DNA of 64,000 nucleotides, from positions 62,001-126,000 of the forward strand of contig NZ_JBBDHC010000004.1 of the NCBI RefSeq assembly GCF_037203605.1. The letters are read 5' to 3'. Origin of the DNA: Denitratimonas tolerans. Its GTDB lineage: Bacteria; Pseudomonadota; Gammaproteobacteria; Xanthomonadales; Xanthomonadaceae. Numbering within the stretch: position 1 is the first letter of the stretch; each line of letters begins with the position of its first letter. Position numbers and translations under genes: made by a program. Shown one piece after another: positions 53,219 to 62,986 of this stretch. Below the pieces are notes generated by a model. It did no database searches and was not told where the DNA came from. It worked only from the letters and a program-made list of their open reading frames with translations.

Positions 53219-54361
53219 TCAATGAACGCGGAACGCCCCGAGGCGACCTGCGGTGGATACCGCCAAAACCGTGTCGCCGAGGACCTGCGGCGTGGCGCGG
53301 ATCGGCTTTCCGTCGAGGCGCTCGCGCGCTGCAGGCTGGCCGGTTTCGATGTCGAACCAGTGCAGGTAACCCTCGACATCGCCCACCACGACGCGCGTGC
53401 CCTGCACCGCCGGCGTGGTGAGCCAGCGGTGCCCCAGTCCGTCCTGCTTCCAGAGCGCGGCACCGTTGTCGCGATCCAGCGCCCAGAGCACGCCGTCGCG
53501 ATCGGTCACGAACAGCTTGCTGTCCGACAGGGCGACGCCGGCATAGCTCGACATTTCCCGATTCCAGAGCGGACGGCCGCCCTCCAGCGACACGCCGACG
53601 ACCTGGGCGTTGAACGCGGCGGCATACAGTTGGCCGGCGTCGTAGGCCATCTCGCCGTCGATGTCGACCATGCGTTCCAGTTCGGTCCGGCCTTCGCCGA
53701 AGGCGATCGCCTGCTCCCAGAGCTGGACGCCGTCTTCGCCGCGCAGGGCAACCACCTGGCCGCTGTCATAGCCGAGCAGCACCAGACCTTCGGCCAGAAT
53801 CGGCGCGGAACTTCCGCGCAGTGTCAGGGCCGGGGTGCCGTGGTCGTAAACCCAGCGGCGCTCTCCGTCGATGATCGAAAATGCGAACACCCGGCCGTCG
53901 ATGCCGCGCACCACGACGATTCCGCGCGCCACGACCGGTGCCGCCACGACTTCCGCCGTTACCCGGTTGCGCCAGCGCTCGCTGCCGGTGTCGGGATTGA
54001 AGGCCACCACGTCGCCGTCCAGGGTGCCGATCACCAGGGTGCCCTCGCCCACGCCCGGGCTGCTCGAAATCCGCAGCTTGGTATCCACCGACCAGGCAGT
54101 GGCACCGGAAATCGCGTCAAACGCATACAGCTTGCCCTTGGGATCGGCCGCGTACGCCTGCGTGCCGTCGATGGTCGGATGCTGGCGGATGCCGAGACGC
54201 CGCTCACCCTTGCCCAGATCCTGGCTCCAGACCTTCGACACGCTCACGCTCGGCGTGAACTCGAGAAGTTCCGCCGGCTCTTCGACGTTGTCGCGCTTGG
54301 CATTCTTGCCGCAGCCCGCGACGAGGGCAGCCAGTGCCAGCAGTGCAAGAAGGCGGCGCAT
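53219..54361 (-). CDS. bamB: Outer membrane assembly lipoprotein BamB
   Basis: Eight-bladed beta-propeller lipoprotein of the BAM complex that folds outer-membrane proteins. 380 residues. Signal MRRLLALLALAALVAGCG has lipobox VAGC (Cys-17). PQQ-like blade repeats follow, such as LYAFDAISGATAWSVDTKL, VVAFNPDTGSERWRNRV, VVALRGEDGVQLWEQAI and LWALDRDNGAALWKQDG. It follows yfgM after 1 nt, so the pair is coupled. Confidence 0.96.
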   Translation of the reverse strand: MRRLLALLALAALVAGCGKNAKRDNVEEPAELLEFTPSVSVSKVWSQDLGKGERRLGIRQHPTIDGTQAYAADPKGKLYAFDAISGATAWSVDTKLRISSSPGVGEGTLVIGTLDGDVVAFNPDTGSERWRNRVTAEVVAAPVVARGIVVVRGIDGRVFAFSIIDGERRWVYDHGTPALTLRGSSAPILAEGLVLLGYDSGQVVALRGEDGVQLWEQAIAFGEGRTELERMVDIDGEMAYDAGQLYAAAFNAQVVGVSLEGGRPLWNREMSSYAGVALSDSKLFVTDRDGVLWALDRDNGAALWKQDGLGHRWLTTPAVQGTRVVVGDVEGYLHWFDIETGQPAARERLDGKPIRATPQVLGDTVLAVSTAGRLGAFRVH

Positions 54362-54362
54362 G

Positions 54363-55001
54363 TCAGGCCTCCGGAGTCGCAGGTGCCGCGCCCATGTCCG
54401 CCAGCTTCATCTCGATGATGGTGCGATTGGGCGCACCCGTCTCAAGGGTGCTCAGCGCGTCCTGGTACGCCGCCTGTGCCTCTTCGCTGCGCCCCAGAAC
54501 GCGCAGCGCGTCACCGCGCGCTTCGGCGGCAAGGCCGGTGAAATCGTCCGCCGGCAGCTTGGCCAGGCTGTCGAGTGCATCCTGCGCCTTGCCAGCCTCG
54601 ATCTGGATGCGCGCCAGACGCAGCTGCGCCAAGCCGGCCAAGGCCGGATCCTGCGCCGCGCGCGCCGCGTCGAGCAGCGCGGACTGGGCGGCCTCGGCAT
54701 CACCTGCCGTCAGTTTCTGGTCGGCAAGGTGCAGCAGTCCGAGCGCACCGTACGGCGTGTTGGCGTAACGCGAACCCAGCTCCGCAGCCATCTGGTCGAT
54801 CACGACGGCATCCTTGCGCTCGGCCGCGTCCTGCAGCGCCTGGTAGGTGGTCGCGGCATCGAAACGATGCTGCGCCTGATTGTGCTGCCACCACTGCCAG
54901 CCAAGGATGCCGGCCAGCCCAACCACCAGGCCACCGGCCAGCGCGCCCGAGTTGTTGCGTAGCCAGGAGCGAACGAGTTCACTCTGTTCGTGTTCGTCCA
55001 T
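54363..55001 (-). CDS. yfgM: YfgM-like inner-membrane TPR protein
   Basis: 212 residues from the ATG at 55001 (MDEHEQSELVRSWLRNN); a GTG at 55013 is a possible alternative start. A single membrane helix (ALAGGLVVGLAGILGWQWW) near 22-40 is followed by a periplasmic TPR region (about 45-205). In E. coli YfgM works with PpiD at the SecYEG exit as a chaperone bridge. It lies between rodZ and bamB, and ispG and hisS, which often intervene, are absent. Confidence 0.9.
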   Translation of the reverse strand: MDEHEQSELVRSWLRNNSGALAGGLVVGLAGILGWQWWQHNQAQHRFDAATTYQALQDAAERKDAVVIDQMAAELGSRYANTPYGALGLLHLADQKLTAGDAEAAQSALLDAARAAQDPALAGLAQLRLARIQIEAGKAQDALDSLAKLPADDFTGLAAEARGDALRVLGRSEEAQAAYQDALSTLETGAPNRTIIEMKLADMGAAPATPEA

Positions 55002-55096
55002 GCGGAATTCCACTCCAGGAAAATTGGGAGCGCCACGCGGGCGCTCCGGGTTGATGGTGTCGGGTCATCCGCCGTCGCACCGACGACGCGGATGCC

Positions 55097-56008
55097 TCAT
55101 TCGCCGCCAGAGGCGAGCGAACCGTCGGAGGATAGCTCAAACCGGGCCACGTTCGCGCGCCGGTAGGGCGTGGTGTCCACTTCGCGGCCGTCGACCCGCA
55201 CCTTCACCGCTTCGGCATTGCCGAGCAGGACGCGCGCGACCCGATCGACCGCGAACGTCCGCTGCGAACCGTCGCGCAGCAGCTCATGCGCGAGCCGCGT
55301 GCCATCGTGGCCGATCACTTCGACCCAGCTTGTGCCGGTGAGCTCCAGAACCAGCCCGACAGGAGCCGCAGCCACCCCGCCGGTGGCCGCGGCATCCGGT
55401 GCGGCGGCGCGCGGAGTCGAATAGAACGGCGTCAGCGAGGCCATGATCGGCTGTTCGACCGGGGCCGGCGGGCCGACATCCTCACGCTGCAGCGGCAAGG
55501 CAATGCGCGATGGATCATTCGACACCACATCGGCCAGCGGCGCATCGAGCGGGGTGAGCAGGGTTTCGGGATCGGGAAGGTGGTCGCGCGTGGCAAGCAG
55601 CACCACCGGCACCACGATCGCTGCGGTCAATGCCACATAGACGAAGCGCCGCGCGTAGCGATCCAGCAGGTGGCGGCCGTGCGATCCGCGCGCGGCGGTC
55701 TGCAGCGGCACGGCTTCGACCACCGCCTCACGCGGGAACAGGCGATCGACGATCTGTTCGGGCACGTGCAGCAGGCGTGCGTAGCTGATCGCATAGCCGC
55801 GTGCGAAAACCGGTGCCCCCAGCGCTGCGACGTCTTCGCGCTCGATCGCATCGAGCATCGGGGCGCGCAGCTTCAAGCGTCGCGCCGCTTCGTCAAGAGA
55901 CATCCCGGCCGCTTCGCGCGCCGCGCGCAGGCACAGCCCGGGCGGGGCGTGGGAAGACGCGTCGGACGGCGGGTTCATCGGGACGGTGTCGGAAACGGGG
56001 CGGCTCAT
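55097..56008 (-). CDS. rodZ: Cytoskeletal protein RodZ
   Basis: Links MreB filaments to the membrane and sets rod shape. 303 residues. The cytoplasmic helix-turn-helix (about 22-95: GLCLRAAREAAGMSLDEAAR, GYAISYARLLHVPEQIVDRL) is followed by a basic stretch, one membrane helix (FVYVALTAAIVVPVVLLAT), a Pro/Ala linker and the periplasmic DUF4115 beta domain (about 210-290: LVLELTGTSWVEVIGHDG). It overlaps pilW by 4 nt (ATGA). Confidence 0.93.
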   Translation of the reverse strand: MSRPVSDTVPMNPPSDASSHAPPGLCLRAAREAAGMSLDEAARRLKLRAPMLDAIEREDVAALGAPVFARGYAISYARLLHVPEQIVDRLFPREAVVEAVPLQTAARGSHGRHLLDRYARRFVYVALTAAIVVPVVLLATRDHLPDPETLLTPLDAPLADVVSNDPSRIALPLQREDVGPPAPVEQPIMASLTPFYSTPRAAAPDAAATGGVAAAPVGLVLELTGTSWVEVIGHDGTRLAHELLRDGSQRTFAVDRVARVLLGNAEAVKVRVDGREVDTTPYRRANVARFELSSDGSLASGGE

Positions 56009-56772
56009 GGGGAGTTCGGTCCTTCGAGGCTTGCATCCGGCGCATAGTCCGGAAACTCGTTCTTCAGTCGGTCAGCATAGCGGCGTGCGGCATCGGCATC
56101 ACCCAGACGGGTCTCGATGCGTTGCCCAAGGTCGAGCACCACGGGATCGCCCGGCGCGATGGCTTCCAGGCGCTGCAGGAAAGCGCGCGCGCGCAGGCTG
56201 TCGCCGCGGGCATGGGACATCTTCGCCAGCTCGAACAGCGCGGTGGCACCGTTGGGCTGGATCGCCAACACGCGGCGGAAATAGTCTTCCGCCTTGACCG
56301 CATCGCCGGCCTTGCCGGCGCACACGCCCGCGTTGGTCAGGGCCGCGGCGGGCGAGCGGTAAAAGGGGTCGGCGAGCGCCTTGACGAAGTAGGCGTCGGC
56401 CTCCCGGTAATTGCCGCTGCCGCAGAGGAAGGCACCGAGGTTGTTGTTCACCTCGCCATTGTCCGGTGCCAGGCGCTCGGCCTTGCGGTAGAAGCCCTCG
56501 GCCCGCTCGCGACGCCCGATCCGCTCGTTGAGCACCGCCAGCAGGGTGTGGGCATCGACGCTGCGCGGATCGAGTTGCAGCGCACGCTGCAGCTTCTCCA
56601 TCGCGATCTCCAGATCGCCCTGCTCCATGTATCCACGCCCCAGCTTGACCTGCAGTTCGGCGGCTTCTTTGCTCTCCGAATCCACGCTCTTGCGCGGCGT
56701 CTGGGTGGCACCGCCGCAGGCCGTCAGGACCGCGGCCAGAAGCAGGATCATCGCGCGCTCAGACCACGGCAT
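56005..56772 (-). CDS. pilW: Type IV pilus biogenesis TPR lipoprotein PilW/PilF
   Basis: Pilotin that lipidates and places the PilQ secretin in the outer membrane. 255 residues from the ATG at 56772 (MPWSERAMILLLAAVLTACG); the internal Met at 56751 is a possible start. Lipobox LTAC is followed by about six TPR units, for example ELQVKLGRGYMEQGDLEIAM, VNNNLGAFLCGSGNYREADA and ALFELAKMSHARGD. It overlaps the end of rlmN by 14 nt and precedes rodZ. Confidence 0.92.
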   Translation of the reverse strand: MPWSERAMILLLAAVLTACGGATQTPRKSVDSESKEAAELQVKLGRGYMEQGDLEIAMEKLQRALQLDPRSVDAHTLLAVLNERIGRRERAEGFYRKAERLAPDNGEVNNNLGAFLCGSGNYREADAYFVKALADPFYRSPAAALTNAGVCAGKAGDAVKAEDYFRRVLAIQPNGATALFELAKMSHARGDSLRARAFLQRLEAIAPGDPVVLDLGQRIETRLGDADAARRYADRLKNEFPDYAPDASLEGPNSP

Positions 56773-57922
56773 GGGCAACGCCCTCCCGGGGTTTGGCCAA
56801 CGAGGCGAGGAACTGCGCCTGGCGGCGGGTGCGATCGGCCACCTGGCCCTTGAGCTGGCCGCAGGCGGCATCGATGTCGTCCCCGCGGGTGCGGCGCACC
56901 ATCGCCAGAATGTCGCCCTTTTGCAGGATCTCCTGGAAGGTGCGGATTTCCGCCTCGGTCGGGCGCGCGTAGCGCGTGCCGTGGAAGGGGTTGAAGGGAA
57001 TCAGATTCACCTTGGCGGCGTTCGCATCCTGCACGCGGTTGGTGAAGCCGCGCAGCAGCTTGACCAGCGCGCGCGCATGTTCGGGGCGGTCGTTGACGCC
57101 CTGCATCAGGGTGTATTCGAAAGTCACGGAACTGCGCTTGCGGCGCGCGAGGTAGCGCTCGCAGGAGGCCAGCAGCTCGGCGATCGGGTACTTCTTGTTG
57201 ATCGGCACCAGCTCGGTGCGCAGCGCGTCGTCGGGCGCGTGCAGCGACACCGCGAGCGAAACGTCGCAGGCTTCCGAGAGCCTGTCGATCATCGGCACCA
57301 CGCCCGAGGTGGACAGCGTGACGCGCTTGTTGGCGAGGCCATAGCCCAGATCGTCGCGCATGATGTTCATGGCGGTGACGACGTTGTCGAAATTGAGCAG
57401 GGGCTCGCCCATGCCCATCATCACCACGTTGGTGAGCCGGCGGTTGCCGTGCGGAACGTTGCCCAGGTGGCGACCGGCGACCCAGACCTGGCCGATCACC
57501 TCGGCCGCGCTCAGGTTGCGGTTGAAACCCTGCGTGGCGGTGTAGCAGAAGCTGCAGTTGAGTCCGCAGCCGACCTGGCTGGAGACACACAGCGTGCCGC
57601 GGTTCTTCTCGGGAATGTAGACCGTCTCGATGGCGTTGCGCGCGTCCATGCCGAGCAGCCACTTGTGCGTGCCGTCGGCGGAGGGCTTGTCGTGCAGCAC
57701 GTTGGGTGGCGTGACGTGGGTACGCTCGGCGAGCTTGGCGCGCAGCGCCTTTCCCAGGTCCGTCATATCCTCGAAATCGGTGACGTGGCGGTGGTACATC
57801 CACTTCATCACCTGGTGGGCGCGGAAGCGCTTCTCGTCGAGCTCCTCGACGAAGAAGCGCTCCAGCCCGACGCGGTCGAGTCCGAAGAGGTTGGTCCTGG
57901 CGTCGGCCGCGGTCGCGTTCAT
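56759..57922 (-). CDS. rlmN: Dual-specificity 23S rRNA/tRNA adenine-C2 methyltransferase
   Basis: Radical-SAM enzyme methylating C2 of A2503 in 23S rRNA and A37 of some tRNAs. 387 residues from the ATG at 57922 (MNATAADARTNLFGLDR). The CX3CX2C cluster motif is CGLNCSFC. MVMGMGEPLLN-like MMGMGEPLLNFDNVV and the second catalytic Cys region in the C-terminal MVRRTRGDDIDAACGQL are present. It overlaps the ndk stop by 1 nt (TGATG), and pilW begins within its end. Confidence 0.96.
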   Translation of the reverse strand: MNATAADARTNLFGLDRVGLERFFVEELDEKRFRAHQVMKWMYHRHVTDFEDMTDLGKALRAKLAERTHVTPPNVLHDKPSADGTHKWLLGMDARNAIETVYIPEKNRGTLCVSSQVGCGLNCSFCYTATQGFNRNLSAAEVIGQVWVAGRHLGNVPHGNRRLTNVVMMGMGEPLLNFDNVVTAMNIMRDDLGYGLANKRVTLSTSGVVPMIDRLSEACDVSLAVSLHAPDDALRTELVPINKKYPIAELLASCERYLARRKRSSVTFEYTLMQGVNDRPEHARALVKLLRGFTNRVQDANAAKVNLIPFNPFHGTRYARPTEAEIRTFQEILQKGDILAMVRRTRGDDIDAACGQLKGQVADRTRRQAQFLASLAKPREGVAHAVV

Positions 57923-58347
57923 CAGCGCGGGCAAAGCTCCGTGGCCGCGAAGAAGTAGGCGATCTCGATGGCGGCGTTCTCGGCGCTGTCGGAGCCGTGC
58001 ACGGCGTTGGCGTCGATGGAGTCGGCGAAGTCGGCGCGGATGGTGCCCTTGTCGGCCTTCTTCGGATCGGTGGCACCCATCAGCTCACGGTTCCTGAGCA
58101 CGGCACCCTCGCCTTCCAGCGCCTGGATCATCACCGGGCCGGAGATCATGAACTCGACCAGCGCGCCGAAGAAAGGACGCTCGCGGTGCACGGCGTAGAA
58201 GCCTTCGGCTTCGGCGCGCGAGAGGTGCTTCATCTTCGCGGCGACGATCTTGAGACCGGCACCTTCGAAGCGGGAAAGGATCGCGCCGATCGCGTTCTTG
58301 GCAACGGCATCGGGCTTGATGATGGACAGGGTGCGCTCCAGCGCCAT
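57922..58347 (-). CDS. ndk: Nucleoside diphosphate kinase
   Basis: Balances nucleoside triphosphate pools by phosphotransfer from ATP. 141 residues from the ATG at 58347 (MALERTLSIIKPDAVAKN). The phospho-accepting His is in NAVHGSDSAE; KPDAV, ERPFFGALVEFM and RELMGATDP are signature segments. It starts the ndk-rlmN-pilW-rodZ run. The 235-nt gap upstream, shared with divergent psrA, contains the hairpin ccccc-acaaaa-ggggg at about 58379-58393. Confidence 0.97.
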   Translation of the reverse strand: MALERTLSIIKPDAVAKNAIGAILSRFEGAGLKIVAAKMKHLSRAEAEGFYAVHRERPFFGALVEFMISGPVMIQALEGEGAVLRNRELMGATDPKKADKGTIRADFADSIDANAVHGSDSAENAAIEIAYFFAATELCPR

Positions 58348-58515
58348 GGGGTTCTCCGTGCAGGGTTCTTGGCTTACCCCCCACAAAAGGGGGCTGGCAT
58401 TGTAGCACTGCAAACAGGCGACGAAACACGAGCTTAGGTGCTTTTCCAAGAGAATGGATGAGCGTTGGGCGGGGTATTGCTCGAAGTTCGTCACGGTTTT
58501 TCACTTTCGCGCCGA

Positions 58516-58565
58516 TTGACCGCTCTTTCGCGCGCCGGTATGTTCGACCAAACGAACGTTTGATC
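58516..58565 (+). promoter_or_regulatory. psrA promoter and PsrA-type operator
   Basis: ttgacc (58516-58521) and tatgtt (58539-58544) are 17 nt apart, a good sigma-70 promoter. Directly after it, 58546-58565 is the dyad gaccaaacg-aa-cgtttgatc, perfect in its caaacg/cgtttg core (58549-58562). PsrA is known to bind CAAAC...GTTTG-type sites. Placed over the start of transcription, this would give autorepression relieved by long-chain fatty acids or their CoA esters. Confidence 0.8.
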
Positions 58566-58582
58566 ATGGCTCACGCACCCCG

Positions 58583-59212
58583 ATGACGCGCTCCCCCGCT
58601 CCGCATTTTTCCACCAAGCAGCGCATTCTTGACGTGGCGGAAGCGCTGTTTGCCGAGCATGGTTTTGCCGGCACTTCGCTGCGCCTGGTGACCAGCCAGG
58701 CCGAGGTGAACCTCGCGGCGGTCAACTACCACTTCGGCTCCAAGGACAACCTCATCACCGAGGTTTTCCGCCACCGCATGGACGCCATGAGCCAGGCGCG
58801 CCTGGAGCGTCTGGAGCACGCGCGCAAGGTGCCGAACGTGGTGCTCGAAGAGGTACTGCGCGCCTTCATCGAGCCGGCGCTGGCGCTGAGCCTGGATCGC
58901 GACGGCGGCGGTGCCTTCGTGCGCGTGCTGGCGCGCGCTTACGCCGAGCGCAACGAGCGCTTGCGCACCTTCCTTTCCGACAACTACGGCCACGTGCTGC
59001 GCGAGTTCTCGCGCACTCTGGCGCACTGCCTGCCGGCGCTCGACAAGGAGGCGCTGTACTGGCGTCTGGACTTCCTCGCCGGCGCACTCACCTATGCCAT
59101 GGCCGACTTCGGCTTGCTGCGGCGCGATACGCACGCCGACGAAAAGGCGCACTGCGAACGCGCCGCGGCCGAACTGGTTTCCTTTGCCGCCGCCGGCTTC
59201 CGCGCCGGCTGA
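58583..59212 (+). CDS. psrA: TetR-family fatty-acid-responsive regulator PsrA
   Basis: 209 residues. The helix-turn-helix region FAGTSLRLVTSQAEVNLAAV followed by NYHFGSKDNLITEVF is almost the PsrA signature. PsrA represses itself and the fadBA genes in pseudomonads and xanthomonads and responds to oleate. fadB follows 31 nt downstream on the same strand, so regulator and targets share a transcript. The dyad and promoter just upstream support autoregulation. Confidence 0.88.
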   Translation: MTRSPAPHFSTKQRILDVAEALFAEHGFAGTSLRLVTSQAEVNLAAVNYHFGSKDNLITEVFRHRMDAMSQARLERLEHARKVPNVVLEEVLRAFIEPALALSLDRDGGGAFVRVLARAYAERNERLRTFLSDNYGHVLREFSRTLAHCLPALDKEALYWRLDFLAGALTYAMADFGLLRRDTHADEKAHCERAAAELVSFAAAGFRAG

Positions 59213-59243
59213 TCCTTCCTCCCCACCCACCGGAGCTTCCACC

Positions 59244-61613
59244 ATGTCGCAACTTCCGATCCGCAAGGTCGCTGTCCTCGGGGCCGGCGTCATGGGTGCG
59301 CAGATTGCCGCGCACCTCGTCAACGCCGGCGTCGACACCGTGCTGTTCGACCTTCCCGCGAAGGAAGGCCCGCCCAACGGCATCGTCGACAAGGCCATCG
59401 CCAACCTCGGCAAGCTCTCGCCGGCACCGCTGGCCAGCAAGTCGCTTGCCGGTGCCATCACCCCGGCCAACTACGACCAGCATCTCGACCTCCTGCGCGG
59501 CTGCGACCTCATCATCGAGGCCATCGCCGAGCGCATGGACTGGAAGAAGTCGCTCTATGACCGCATCGAGGATCACGTCGCGCCGCACGCCATCGTCGCC
59601 AGCAACACCTCGGGGCTGTCGATCAACGCGCTGGTCGAGGCGCTGCCCGAATCGCTGCACGCGCGCTTCTGCGGCGTGCACTTCTTCAATCCGCCGCGCT
59701 ACATGCACCTGGCCGAGCTGATTCCCTGCGGCAAGACCCGGCCGGCGGTGCTGGAAGGGCTTGAGACCTTCCTCACCACCACGCTGGGCAAGGGCGTGGT
59801 TCGCGCCAAGGACACGCCGAACTTCATCGGCAACCGCATCGGCGTGTTCTCGATCCTTTCCACGATGCACCACACCGCGCAGTTCGGCCTGGGCTTCGAC
59901 GAGGCCGATGCGCTGACCGGCCCGCTGCTCGGCCGCCCGAAGTCGGCGACCTATCGCACCGCCGACGTGGTGGGCCTGGACACCATGGCGCACGTCATCA
60001 AGACCATGGCCGACACCCTGCCCGATGACCCGTGGCACACGTATTTCAAGGCACCCGACTGGCACACGGCGCTGATCGAAAAGGGCGCGCTCGGACAGAA
60101 GGCCGGTGCCGGCATCTTCCGCAAGATCGGCAAGAACATCGTCGTGCTGGATCTGGAAAAGCAGGACTACCGCGCCAGCGACCGCAAGGCCGCCGACGAG
60201 GTGGTCGAGATCCTCAAGACGAAGAATCCGGTGGAGAAGTTCGCCCGGCTGCGCGCCAGCGCCCATCCGCAGGCGCAGTTCGTCTGGGCGCTGTTCCGCG
60301 ATCTGTTCCACTACAGCGCCTACCACCTGGCCGGGATCGCCGACACCGCGCGCGACGTGGACTTCGCGATCCGCTGGGGCTACGGCTGGAAGCTCGGCCC
60401 GTTCGAGACCTGGCAGGCGGCCGACTGGAAGCAGGTGGCCGGCTGGATCGCCGAGGACATCACCGCGGGCAAGGCGATGAGCACGGCCCCGCTGCCCGAC
60501 TGGGTGTTCGACGGACGCAGCGGCGTACACGGTGCCGCCGGCAGCTTCAGCCCGGCGCGCGATACCGACCTGCCGCGCTCCTCGCTGGCGGTGTACCAGC
60601 GCCAGCGCTTCCCCGATCCGCTCCTGGGCGAACGCTTCGCGCCGGGTGAAACCGCGTTCGAAACCGACGCCGTGCGCCTTTGGCACGACGGCGACGGCGT
60701 CGCGGTGCTGAACTTCAAGACCAAGATGAACACCGTCTCCGACGGCGTGATCGACGGCGTGCTGAGAGCCGTGGACGCGGCGGAAAGAGGCTTCAGGGCG
60801 CTGGTGGTGTGGCAACCGAACGAGCCCTTCTCCGCGGGCGCTGACCTGAGCGGTGCCATCGGCCTCTTGCAGGCCGGCAACCTCGCCGGCCTCGAGTCCA
60901 TGGTGGCCAACTTCCAGCAGGCCAGCCAGCGCCTCAAGTATTCGCTGGTGCCAGTCGTGGCCGCGGTGCGCGGCATGGCGCTGGGCGGCGGCTGCGAATT
61001 CCAGATGCATTCGGCGCGCAGCGTGCTGGCGCTGGAAAGCTACATCGGCCTGGTGGAAGCCGGCGTGGGCCTCCTGCCGGCCGGCGGCGGGCTCAAGGAA
61101 ATCGCCGTGCGCGTGGGCGCCAACATGCCCGCCAGCGGCGATCTCTACAGCGGCCTGAAGCCCTACTTCGACGCCGTTGCGATGGGCAAGGTCTCCGGCT
61201 CCGCGCTGGAGGCCCGGGAACTCGGCCTTGCGCGCCCGGATGATGTGGTGGTGTTCAACCCCTTCGAACTGCTGCACGTGGCCAAGGCCCAGGCGCTGGC
61301 GCTGGCCGAATCCGGCTACCGCCCGCCGCTGCCCGCGCGCGCCATTCCGGTGGCCGGCAAGATCGGCATTTCCACCTTCAAGATGATGCTGGTCAACATG
61401 CTTGAAGGCCGCTTCATCTCCGAGCACGACTACGAGATCGCCACCCGCATCGCCATCGTGCTGTGCGGCGGCGAGGTCGAAAAGGGCTCCCTGGTGGACG
61501 AGGACTGGCTGCTGCGCCTGGAGCGCGAGCACTTCATCGCCCTCGCACAGATGCCCAAGACCCAGGAGCGCGTGATGCACATGCTCAAGACCGGCAAGCC
61601 GCTCAGGAACTGA
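59244..61613 (+). CDS. fadB: 3-hydroxyacyl-CoA dehydrogenase / enoyl-CoA hydratase fusion
   Basis: 789 residues from the ATG at 59244 (MSQLPIRKVAVLGAGVMGAQ), with CGGAG upstream. The order is dehydrogenase first (NAD motif GAGVMGAQIAAHLVNAG; HFFNPPRYMHLAELIP with the catalytic His) and hydratase last (from about 480: FSAGADLSGAIG, RGMALGGGCEFQMHS, EAGVGLLPAGGG). This is the reverse of E. coli FadB and like Bacillus FadN. It does the two middle steps of beta-oxidation. fadA lies 97 nt downstream. Confidence 0.93.
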   Translation: MSQLPIRKVAVLGAGVMGAQIAAHLVNAGVDTVLFDLPAKEGPPNGIVDKAIANLGKLSPAPLASKSLAGAITPANYDQHLDLLRGCDLIIEAIAERMDWKKSLYDRIEDHVAPHAIVASNTSGLSINALVEALPESLHARFCGVHFFNPPRYMHLAELIPCGKTRPAVLEGLETFLTTTLGKGVVRAKDTPNFIGNRIGVFSILSTMHHTAQFGLGFDEADALTGPLLGRPKSATYRTADVVGLDTMAHVIKTMADTLPDDPWHTYFKAPDWHTALIEKGALGQKAGAGIFRKIGKNIVVLDLEKQDYRASDRKAADEVVEILKTKNPVEKFARLRASAHPQAQFVWALFRDLFHYSAYHLAGIADTARDVDFAIRWGYGWKLGPFETWQAADWKQVAGWIAEDITAGKAMSTAPLPDWVFDGRSGVHGAAGSFSPARDTDLPRSSLAVYQRQRFPDPLLGERFAPGETAFETDAVRLWHDGDGVAVLNFKTKMNTVSDGVIDGVLRAVDAAERGFRALVVWQPNEPFSAGADLSGAIGLLQAGNLAGLESMVANFQQASQRLKYSLVPVVAAVRGMALGGGCEFQMHSARSVLALESYIGLVEAGVGLLPAGGGLKEIAVRVGANMPASGDLYSGLKPYFDAVAMGKVSGSALEARELGLARPDDVVVFNPFELLHVAKAQALALAESGYRPPLPARAIPVAGKIGISTFKMMLVNMLEGRFISEHDYEIATRIAIVLCGGEVEKGSLVDEDWLLRLEREHFIALAQMPKTQERVMHMLKTGKPLRN

Positions 61614-61622
61614 GCGGTTTGC

Positions 61623-61693
61623 GGGATTCGGGATTGGTAAAAAGCCCTCCCCTCCCCGCTCTCACGAATCCCCAGTCCCCAATCTCTAATCCC
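61623..61693. repeat. GGGATT-rich imperfect inverted repeat between fadB and fadA
   Basis: gggattcgggattgg (61623-61637) and ccaatctctaatccc (61679-61693) pair at 13 of 15 positions, with gaatccccagtccc as an extra copy between them. This kind of GGGATT/AATCCC block is a frequent intergenic repeat in Xanthomonads. It could form a hairpin that sets fadA relative to fadB expression. Confidence 0.55.
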
Positions 61694-61710
61694 CGCTTTC
61701 GGAGAAAGCC

Positions 61711-62904
<1,194 letters not shown>

Positions 62905-62933
62905 GTCTCTCAAACCCGGTGAAAAACCGCAGC

Positions 62934-62955
62934 GGGGCGGTCGGAAGGTCGCCCC
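62934..62955. terminator. Hairpin between convergent fadA and cueR
   Basis: ggggcg (62934-62939) / cgcccc (62950-62955) with a 10-nt loop, 30 nt after the fadA stop and 31 nt after the cueR stop on the other strand. The stem is short and lacks a T run, so this is a tentative shared terminator. Confidence 0.4.
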
Positions 62956-62986
62956 GTCTGAGTTGCGGAAGCCGGCTGCGCTGCAA

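Noticed and set aside
59088..61580. An 830-codon open frame antisense to fadB.
   Set aside because: The sense strand encodes a complete multidomain enzyme; the antisense product has no recognisable motif.
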